Positions 1 through 5,145 of a stretch of 5,145 nucleotides of DNA are shown here, piece after piece. The DNA comes from Nitrososphaeraceae archaeon (GTDB taxonomy: Archaea > Thermoproteota > Nitrososphaeria > Nitrososphaerales > Nitrososphaeraceae), in contig JAICHI010000106.1 in assembly GCA_025922735.1 (NCBI GenBank), forward strand, positions 1 to 5,145, read 5' to 3'. The notes under the pieces are model-generated. The model was not told the DNA's origin. It was given only the letters and a program-made list of their open reading frames with translations, and made no database searches. Every line of letters begins with the position of its first letter. The first letter of the stretch is position 1. The position numbers were made by a program, and so were the translations under genes.

Positions 1-16
1 ATACTTTTAGTTTTTA

Positions 17-3001
17 TTACTTCTTTAGTCTTATCGCCAACTGGACATTACGCTTTAGGTCTGTGGCACTTTTTGTGAAGGCAAGTGCGCTTATGACTAT
101 TCCAGCGGCTATAGCGGGGCCAGCAATATCTGCAAATGAGAGTCCAAGCTGCTGAAAAGGCGTGTTAGTAGTGCCAGAGGTCCCATTCTGCTGCTGTTGT
201 GGCCCTCCTTCCTCAGCTGTCGTTTTCATCGTACCTGGCGTGGCCGTTATGGATATGCTGCCAAGCGCGGATGCCCGTTGGGCTGCAAACCAGATCCTTC
301 CCTCGTCGTCTGAAGATAACCATTGAACAAACGATCCGGTTAACGGGATATTAACCTCAGTACCCTCGCCAGTCCTTGGATCTATTACTCCAATTTTATC
401 TATCTCATGCTGTGCAAACCACAGATTGCCATAGTTATCCATCGCCATGCCAAAAGGCAGGCCGGCTTCATCAACTGATGGATACTCCCGGAAGGTGCCA
501 AGGATTGAATTGAACACCGATATCGTGTGGCCACTGTGTTCTGCGATATAGATATCGAAGCTATCCGGGTCGGCGAATACCGCTGCGGGTTCATCAAGCG
601 TTTGGATTGAACTCTCTGGCTTGTACTCTGTGATGTTGCCTGTGGTAGTATTTATTTTGGCAATGCTGTCAGCGCCTGCTTCTGCAAACCAAATATTACC
701 CATCCTGTCGGAAGCGATCCCAGCAGGTCTTGCGTCTTGTGTCGGTATGTCATATGAGGTGAACTCTTCAGTCGCAGGCTCGAACTTGATGACCTTGTCA
801 GCTCCGTTCCCGACAACTATGGGTACCCACAAGCTTCCGTTTCCATCAATCGCAATCCCTGATGGAATGCCCTCTTCAGGTATTACAAATCGTCTGCTAG
901 AATTATCATCTGGGTTGTAGAGGCCAAGTACTCCACTGTTTTCGGCCCCTAAGGGATCTATATACCAGAGGCTGCCGTCTGAAGCAAGTACGCTTTGAGT
1001 TACATGGGTGGCATTAATTTTATGCATGGTGTAGTTTCCGGTATTAATGTCCAGTTGCCATATCGTTCCGTTTCCTGGCAGCGAATCGCCAACCCATATA
1101 GATTGTCTTTGTGCATCAAAGATAGGATAGAGAGGCAAGCCGTTGGCTGACATGTTGTACAGTTTAGTATCAAATTGAAGGTCAGATATTGCAGGCTTGA
1201 CATTTACGTCAAGAACTGCAAGCTTGTTGCTTCCCTGAGGATTTATGCCCTCAATCTCGATATGCCATACACCAGGCAAGCTAAAGGCCGCATCTGCCGA
1301 AAATACATTATCTGACTGTTCTGTAGTTTCCACAGTTATTGGACCTATCCCTCTTTCAAGCTGGGTTAGCTTTATGGTGGCAGACTGTATTCCTGTAGCA
1401 TTGCTACCGTCCTGCTCAAAGAAGGATAGTTTGAATGTGTTCTGCCCGACTACAAACGGGCTTATGGTAAGTTTTATTGTCCCTTCGCCTGTGTAGAGTG
1501 TCCTCACAAAGTCTGTGCTCAGTGCCGCCTCGGCAAATGCAGCCTGTGTATCCAACTGCTGCTCACGCTCATAAGCAGGGAACTGGCCGGACGGCAGCGC
1601 GCCGTTTGCCATCAATGAGACCATCAGTAGAAGCGCTATTCCTACACTGGCCTCTGCCTTGAGCATCCTGTCGTAGTTCTTAAGTCTCTGTGTATGCCCG
1701 TCTGATGTCGTACCCACTCCGCCGCCGACCATTACTGCGACCGCCTTTTTCTGAACAATAAATTGAGAATATGCTCCCATAGCCACCATTGTAGCAGCAA
1801 GCCCCAACTTGATGGCTAGTATCTGGCCATATACGGAAGCAAGTGTAAGTGCAAGGTTGGGTTCTAGTGCAAAGAGCAGGGCAGGTCCAGTTATTACCGC
1901 GATGCCAAGCAGCGTTACAACCACCGTAGAAAACCGGGGGATCAAGATCGAAAGCGCAGTGGACTTGATCAGTTCATCTTCAATTGAAAGGATCTTGGGC
2001 ACCGCCACAAATCCAAGCAATATTAGGCCGCCTATCCATATCGAAGCAGCAGAATTGTGGAAAAAGTCAAGCAGTATTGGGCCTATCTGACTAGTGGCTG
2101 CTGCGTGTGCTATCAGACTTGATGTAACTAAAACTGCAAGCCCCAGGATAAGTATTGCATACATTTCTGCGTTGCTGGCAGTCGTATTGCTTTTGGTAAT
2201 CCTGCGGTAGATTACCAATGAAATACCCATTAATATTGAGGACTGAAGCATCCTTGTCAACCATACATTGCCAAACTTTGTCGCAACCGCTTCTGAAATG
2301 CCGGCATTAATTGAAATAGCCTGCACAACTATCATGGCGACGCCGGATGCAATCACTAATCCCGTCCCGATTATGATAAGAAGCATCATGTTCTTGTCAA
2401 TAGAAACCCGCGTCTTTGAAATCACGTTTGAGAGCCAAGGCACCCGTGCAAGCGGTTTCCAAAGCCACAGTGTAGCAAACGCCGCGCCTACAACTATCAC
2501 TTGCCCGACCATGCCTGGGAACCTTGAAGCTGACTCTTCTGGTGAGAGAATATCTTTCTGCTGCTGTTGCTGCTGCTGATTAGCTCCTAAGCTGGACTGC
2601 TGCACATTGGTTCCTACTCCAAAGACAAAAGTCTCTCCTACCACGTGGCCGTCTACTGCCGAAAGCACATTGGTGGTTACAGTGTATTGGCCTTCTGGGA
2701 GATTTGGCTGCAGACTGACAGCTATTGAAGCAGTGTCTCCTTCAACATTGTGCGGATCGTTCAAGTCGACTGTGTTCCCGTCTGGTCCGAGCACTCTTAT
2801 GGTACTATAAGCGAGCTCTATTGGCTCGCTAAAAAATACGCTGACTTCTCCCGGTGATGAGGGAATGCTCTGAAAGGGCTTTGGCGAAGAATCAACATAA
2901 ACAGGATGGGCAAAAGATTGGGGAATGTTAGATGCAAACATGATCACAATCATAGCGGCCAGGATTAAGCTATAGCGCAGCCGCCACCCTTTGCCCAGCA
3001 T
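17..3001 (-). CDS. CopC-CopD copper-binding/transport protein fused to a Vgb-like beta-propeller
   Basis: This 994-residue protein probably captures Cu(II) outside the cell and passes it across the membrane. Residues 1-31 form a signal peptide ending SFA. The CopC domain (32-130) starts at His32 (AHPVYVDSSPKP) and carries Asp117-Gly-His119, the three Cu(II) ligands of the family; no Met-rich Cu(I) site is seen. A Gln-rich linker (142-148) leads to a CopD domain (about 160-468) with eight hydrophobic helices, conserved-looking His299 and His315 (HNSAASIWIGG), and cytoplasmic loops rich in Lys/Arg. Then come an extracellular beta-sandwich (about 495-605), a propeller of seven W/Y-centred units (about 620-915) resembling Vgb/NHL proteins, a second Gln-rich stretch (935-938) and an anchor helix (about 955-976) with a basic tail. 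The ATG at 3001 gives a good signal peptide and has a TATA-like element 25 bases upstream. Two stop codons in tandem end the gene. CopC and CopD are firm; the propeller's ligand is unknown and streptogramin lyase activity should not be assumed. Confidence 0.93.
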   Translation of the reverse strand: MLGKGWRLRYSLILAAMIVIMFASNIPQSFAHPVYVDSSPKPFQSIPSSPGEVSVFFSEPIELAYSTIRVLGPDGNTVDLNDPHNVEGDTASIAVSLQPNLPEGQYTVTTNVLSAVDGHVVGETFVFGVGTNVQQSSLGANQQQQQQQKDILSPEESASRFPGMVGQVIVVGAAFATLWLWKPLARVPWLSNVISKTRVSIDKNMMLLIIIGTGLVIASGVAMIVVQAISINAGISEAVATKFGNVWLTRMLQSSILMGISLVIYRRITKSNTTASNAEMYAILILGLAVLVTSSLIAHAAATSQIGPILLDFFHNSAASIWIGGLILLGFVAVPKILSIEDELIKSTALSILIPRFSTVVVTLLGIAVITGPALLFALEPNLALTLASVYGQILAIKLGLAATMVAMGAYSQFIVQKKAVAVMVGGGVGTTSDGHTQRLKNYDRMLKAEASVGIALLLMVSLMANGALPSGQFPAYEREQQLDTQAAFAEAALSTDFVRTLYTGEGTIKLTISPFVVGQNTFKLSFFEQDGSNATGIQSATIKLTQLERGIGPITVETTEQSDNVFSADAAFSLPGVWHIEIEGINPQGSNKLAVLDVNVKPAISDLQFDTKLYNMSANGLPLYPIFDAQRQSIWVGDSLPGNGTIWQLDINTGNYTMHKINATHVTQSVLASDGSLWYIDPLGAENSGVLGLYNPDDNSSRRFVIPEEGIPSGIAIDGNGSLWVPIVVGNGADKVIKFEPATEEFTSYDIPTQDARPAGIASDRMGNIWFAEAGADSIAKINTTTGNITEYKPESSIQTLDEPAAVFADPDSFDIYIAEHSGHTISVFNSILGTFREYPSVDEAGLPFGMAMDNYGNLWFAQHEIDKIGVIDPRTGEGTEVNIPLTGSFVQWLSSDDEGRIWFAAQRASALGSISITATPGTMKTTAEEGGPQQQQNGTSGTTNTPFQQLGLSFADIAGPAIAAGIVISALAFTKSATDLKRNVQLAIRLKK
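2558..2578 (-). repeat. CAG/CAA trinucleotide run encoding a seven-Gln linker
   Basis: Seven consecutive glutamine codons (six CAG, one CAA on the minus strand) encode residues 142-148 of the CopC-CopD fusion, exactly between the copper-binding domain and the first CopD helix. The run is in frame and probably works as a flexible tether. Near-perfect triplet runs like this can change length by slippage, so linker length may vary between strains. A shorter run of four Gln codons precedes the C-terminal anchor, near position 190. Confidence 0.85.
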
Positions 3002-3021
3002 GAATGAAATATGACGAGTAC

Positions 3022-3028
3022 TATATTT
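3022..3028 (-). promoter_or_regulatory. Candidate TATA box of the CopC-CopD fusion gene
   Basis: Read on the minus strand, AAATATA is centred about 24-25 bases before the ATG at 3001. In archaea a TATA box at this distance places transcription start at or next to the start codon. No Shine-Dalgarno is visible in the intervening bases, which fits a leaderless mRNA. The call rests on spacing and composition only. Confidence 0.45.
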
Positions 3029-3074
3029 GACTCTTGTCTATTTTGTGGTACAAACATCGAAGCAACCCCAAGGA

Positions 3075-3080
3075 TTATAA
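3075..3080 (+). promoter_or_regulatory. Candidate TATA box of the gene at 3108
   Basis: TTATAA, preceded by the purine-rich AAGGA, is centred about 30 bases before the ATG at 3108. Transcription would then start within a few bases of the start codon. An AGAGGA at 3087-3092 looks like a ribosome binding site, but it ends 15 bases before the ATG. It would also lie upstream of the predicted transcript start, so it is probably not used. Confidence 0.45.
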
Positions 3081-3107
3081 GATTGCAGAGGAATTTCGGT
3101 ACAACGA

Positions 3108-3824
3108 ATGAAGAAAATAGCCTGGCTGTTGGCACTCTTCATGTTATTTTTGCCGTTTATTACATTAGATTATCACCCAGTAATGGCACATGTAGAAATG
3201 GTTCAGGGTGACATCAGAATTCTCGCAGGTTGGACCAACGAGCCGCCCATCGTAAGCCAGCTCAATGAAATCGTACTAATAGTAACTAGAGTATCTGATG
3301 GCCAACCTATCAATAACGCACTTTCACAGGTTGCTGTAACTGTGAATAAAGGCGCAGAGTCTAAGTCGCTTCAGTTCCAGCCCACAGAAGAATCAGGTAC
3401 GTATACTGCAGAAATACTTCCCACAGAGCCTGGCCAGTATGCGGTTGTTATGAATGGAACAATAGCGGGGCAGGCAATTGATGGCCAGATACAAATAGAA
3501 GATGTAGAAGATATGGCGCGGTTTACCTTCCCTCCTACAACAAGTGGAAGCAGCAATGAGATATCACAGGAAGTGATAGAACAGTTGCAGACTGTCATAA
3601 CCGGGCTGACGGCACAAATTGACGAGGCCAATGTGGTGGCAGAAGACGCCAAAAACGCCTCTCTTAGCGCAACTGAATCAGCTCAAGAATCAAGATTGGC
3701 AGCCGACAGGGCTTATCTCTTTGGCATGATCGGCATAGGAGTAGGTGCGGCTGGCATTGCAATCGCTGTTGTGGCACTCTCCCGCAAGGACGTTGTCACT
3801 GTATCGAGAGGACAGAAACTCTAG
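3108..3824 (+). CDS. Exported, membrane-anchored beta-sandwich/coiled-coil protein with N-terminal His, putative copper-locus partner
   Basis: This 238-residue protein has a signal peptide (1-27, basic MKK start, ending VMA), so the predicted mature protein begins at His28 (HVEMVQGDIRI). Residues 28-135 look like an all-beta sandwich with GWTNEPP at 41-47 and PGQYAV near 108-113. From memory, this pattern resembles small exported bacterial and archaeal proteins found near copper genes (FixH/YtkA-like fold); I cannot name a family with certainty. Residues about 150-200 are Ala/Glu/Gln-rich and likely helical or coiled-coil, forming a stalk. A membrane helix (about 203-224) and a short basic tail (SRKDVV...SRGQK) follow, so the sandwich should sit outside. 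The mature part has no other His and no Cys. The gene diverges from the CopC-CopD gene across 106 bases. An exposed N-terminal His could ligate copper as in CopC, but this is inference; a structural role is equally possible. Confidence 0.85.
   Translation: MKKIAWLLALFMLFLPFITLDYHPVMAHVEMVQGDIRILAGWTNEPPIVSQLNEIVLIVTRVSDGQPINNALSQVAVTVNKGAESKSLQFQPTEESGTYTAEILPTEPGQYAVVMNGTIAGQAIDGQIQIEDVEDMARFTFPPTTSGSSNEISQEVIEQLQTVITGLTAQIDEANVVAEDAKNASLSATESAQESRLAADRAYLFGMIGIGVGAAGIAIAVVALSRKDVVTVSRGQKL
3821..3824. other. CTAG palindrome shared by two convergent TAG stop codons
   Basis: The plus-strand gene ends with TAG at 3822-3824 and the converging minus-strand gene ends with TAG at 3823-3821, so one CTAG tetranucleotide supplies both stops. 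No T-run terminator is seen just beyond either end. Each transcript must therefore run into the opposing gene, giving overlapping antisense 3' ends. Confidence 0.9.
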
Positions 3825-4360
3825 GAGAGGATACGTCGTCTTCTAGCAAGCACTATGGATGTTGTTATCATGAGTGCAGATAGGGTAACAGCTAGAATGC
3901 CAGCAGCAGGAAGTTCCGGTACTACTGTGATGGGAAATGTGGCTTCTTCATCAGTCGGTATTGTAGGGCTGATGCCGGTGCCAGCAAGGTACACCTGTAT
4001 TGTGTAATCTCCATTTCCTTGGAATGTATATGGTACTGTCAATGTGCCCTCAACGTTGTGAAGAACAGCCTGCCCTGTCTGGTTTGCCGCGCTGAAAACC
4101 TGTTGACCATCCTTTAATATTCTAATATCATAATCTTGGTGCTCATGGAGAGAGTCTGTGCCAGGGTTGAGAAAGGCTACATTGAAGTCAGCCTGCCCGC
4201 CCTCACTCCACATCGGTTCTAAACGGACGTCAAGTGTGCCCTTATCTGTAGTTTTCACCATCCCGCCATCTTGTGCATAGAGAGCAGGAGTAGTAGTGGT
4301 CATGACGCTTAAAATTGCCCCTAAAAGCAACGCAACTAAGAAGAATACGCTTCTTGTCAT
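3821..4360 (-). CDS. Exported beta-rich protein with PEF-type C-terminal sorting signal and His-x-His motif
   Basis: This 179-residue protein has a signal peptide (about 1-29, ending LYA before Gln30), a beta-rich domain (about 35-147) and a C-terminal tripartite tail: VPELPAAG at 147-154, a hydrophobic helix to about 171, then ARRRR. The tail matches the layout of thaumarchaeal PEFG-CTERM proteins, taken to be processed by an archaeosortase and attached at the surface; here the third residue is Leu instead of Phe. The domain contains His72-Glu-His74 followed by DYDI, plus His101, which could form a metal site; that is inference. It aligns by eye with the upstream neighbour, which lacks these histidines. 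The gene lies 5 bases after that neighbour's stop with no visible Shine-Dalgarno, suggesting one mRNA. Function is unknown; a cell-surface copper-binding role is suggested only by context. Confidence 0.85.
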   Translation of the reverse strand: MTRSVFFLVALLLGAILSVMTTTTPALYAQDGGMVKTTDKGTLDVRLEPMWSEGGQADFNVAFLNPGTDSLHEHQDYDIRILKDGQQVFSAANQTGQAVLHNVEGTLTVPYTFQGNGDYTIQVYLAGTGISPTIPTDEEATFPITVVPELPAAGILAVTLSALMITTSIVLARRRRILS

Positions 4361-4365
4361 TGCGA

Positions 4366-4896
4366 TTAATTGATAGCGTGCCTAAATAAATTGTTACCAT
4401 TTGCCCTGGCAGCAAGTATCGCTATGCTAAGTACTACAGCAGCAGCAGATAGTACAAACACCTCAAGCTGAAACTCGGGTGTAACTTGTATTGGTACTAT
4501 GGCCCGCTCACCCAAACCTTCAATATCGTCTATCCTCATTTCATAGGATCCCATCTCTTCAAAGAAAAACTCCTGAAAAATCGATGTTTGATCTAACCGC
4601 TGAATCTCAGGTTTATCATCTCTGTAAATTGAAATGTCATACTTGATATCTTCAATTTCGCTGCCTGTGTCTGGGTCAACAAAGTGTATTTCAAACATAT
4701 TTGCGCTGCCAATATCGTTTGATATCCACATTATTTCAACCTTGAATGTACCTTGATCGGTAACTGCTTCAAGCCTGATCTGCTCCTGTGCATAGATTGG
4801 CTGAAAGGCTAGAATGATTGACAACAATGCAAGAGACAGAAAAAGACCAATAATAATTATAATCATAAAAATAATAGTTACGACAACACTACACAA
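4366..4896 (-). CDS. Exported beta-rich protein with PEF-type C-terminus, diverged paralogue of the downstream gene
   Basis: This is a protein of up to 176 residues. It has a long hydrophobic signal peptide ending IYA before Gln37, a beta-rich domain (about 40-137), TPEF at 139-142 and a C-terminal hydrophobic helix (about 145-163). It shares an ordered pattern with the downstream protein: TDQGTFKVEIMW, then F.VDPDTGS, then KYDISIYRD, then VTPEF, matching TDKGTLDVRLEPMW, FLNPGTDS, DYDIRILKD and VVPEL. The putative metal histidines of that copy are absent, and the domain is rich in Asp/Glu. The tail has only one Arg next to the helix, so sortase processing is less certain. The start is unclear: TTG at 4896 opens the longest frame, whereas ATG at 4866 gives a more usual 27-residue hydrophobic leader; neither has a Shine-Dalgarno or a basic n-region. 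By eye the gene is more A/T-rich than the large gene. Function is unknown. Confidence 0.75.
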   Translation of the reverse strand: MCSVVVTIIFMIIIIIGLFLSLALLSIILAFQPIYAQEQIRLEAVTDQGTFKVEIMWISNDIGSANMFEIHFVDPDTGSEIEDIKYDISIYRDDKPEIQRLDQTSIFQEFFFEEMGSYEMRIDDIEGLGERAIVPIQVTPEFQLEVFVLSAAAVVLSIAILAARANGNNLFRHAIN

Positions 4897-5145
4897 AGGA
4901 GTTGTGGTATGAAAAAGCTTCCAGTTAATAATCTATTGTGAAATGATTGCCTGATTTGGTATCTTCTTCTGGTGACGCTATCTCGCTAGCAATTCCTTCT
5001 GCACGTTAGGAAGAGAGCCTAAGACCAGACGGATCCAAGACGATTCAAGGTCATAATCTATCTATATAGCCAGTCAGGTTTTTAAGAGATGAAATTTTTC
5101 ATAGCTTGTCGTGCGGATTGTCTCATTTCTTCCAAGTGCAACTGA
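4897..5145. other. Non-coding right flank with promoter-like elements, no supported gene
   Basis: No RNA gene or convincing coding region is recognised here. On the minus strand, TTATTAA (4925-4931) lies about 30 bases before the TTG start at 4896 and may be the promoter of the two-gene unit. A self-complementary CTATATAG (5062-5069) could be a TATA box for either strand. On the plus strand it sits about 24 bases before an 18-codon ATG frame (5089-5145). On the minus strand, a frame is open from the window edge to a TGA at 5076-5074 and could be the last 23 codons of a neighbouring gene. TTCCT (4993-4997) and AGGAA (5008-5012) could pair as a weak hairpin. Confidence 0.4.

Larger units (their letters stand above)
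3002..3107. promoter_or_regulatory. Divergent intergenic control region
   Basis: This 106-base gap separates the divergent starts of the CopC-CopD fusion gene and the small anchored protein gene, so both promoters must lie in it unless they extend into the coding sequences. It holds one TATA-like element for each direction and a 7-base direct repeat, GGTACAA, at 3047-3053 and 3098-3104. The shared region makes co-regulation plausible. I see no clear inverted-repeat operator. Confidence 0.5.

Noticed and set aside
266..1129. Antibiotic resistance (virginiamycin B lyase) function for the propeller
   Set aside because: Similarity is at the level of propeller repeats only. The domain is part of a copper membrane protein, and I could not align the catalytic residues.
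2558..2578. Triplet repeat as a mobile-element or CRISPR signature
   Set aside because: It is a single in-frame glutamine run between two domains, with no spacers, inverted repeats or target duplications. No transposase, CRISPR array or attachment site was seen anywhere in the window.
2268..2579. Plus-strand 103-residue open frame opposite the CopD region
   Set aside because: It is antisense to a well-supported membrane domain and its Cys run is the reverse reading of the Gln repeat. No signal peptide or recognisable domain is present.
3371..3652. Minus-strand 93-residue open frame inside the gene at 3108
   Set aside because: It lies wholly within a gene with a clear signal peptide, sandwich, stalk and membrane helix, and shows no coherent protein features of its own.
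4993..5060. tRNA-like or C/D box RNA segment
   Set aside because: The GATTCAAGG near 5042 and scattered CTGA-like bits do not form a cloverleaf or a proper C/D box set, and the only hairpin is 5 base pairs with a 10-base loop.
5089..5145. 18-codon plus-strand ATG frame behind a TATA-like CTATATAG
   Set aside because: It is too short to tell from chance. It is Cys-rich and starts MKFF, but has no homology or ribosome site to support it.
5074..5145. Minus-strand open frame running off the window edge, possible 3' end of a neighbouring gene
   Set aside because: Twenty-three codons without a recognisable motif are not enough to call a partial gene; sequence beyond the window would decide it.

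Overview
The window looks like chromosomal DNA of an ammonia-oxidising archaeon (Thaumarchaeota/Nitrososphaerota, probably a soil Nitrososphaera-type lineage). Four things point there: moderate GC content; genes with no visible Shine-Dalgarno but A/T-rich TATA-like elements about 25-30 bases before the start codon; short exported proteins ending in a PEF-type C-terminal sorting signal; and a CopC-CopD copper protein joined to a Vgb-like beta-propeller. The lineage is inferred from these traits, with no database search.

Layout. A large minus-strand gene (17-3001) encodes a 994-residue membrane protein. In order it has a signal peptide, a CopC Cu(II)-binding domain, a Gln-rich linker, an eight-helix CopD membrane domain, an extracellular beta-sandwich, a seven-unit Vgb/NHL-like propeller and a C-terminal membrane anchor. 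A 106-base gap (3002-3107) with promoter-like elements facing both ways separates it from a plus-strand gene (3108-3824). That gene encodes a small exported, membrane-anchored protein whose predicted mature N-terminus is also a histidine. Its stop codon overlaps, in one CTAG palindrome, the stop codon of a converging minus-strand pair (3821-4360 and 4366-4896). These two genes are 5 bases apart and encode diverged paralogues: exported beta-rich domains with PEF-type C-terminal signals. The last 249 bases (4897-5145) hold no gene I can support.

How they may work together. All four products are predicted to be exported and anchored with their functional domains outside the cell. Apart from a Cys in the disputed N-terminal extension of the last protein, none contains cysteine. 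The CopC site (His32, Asp117, His119) is intact and of the Cu(II) type. The simplest reading is a cell-surface copper capture and uptake locus, which would suit an organism whose respiration and ammonia oxidation depend on copper enzymes. The copper role is well supported only for the large protein; for the other three it is inferred from neighbourhood and a few His residues.
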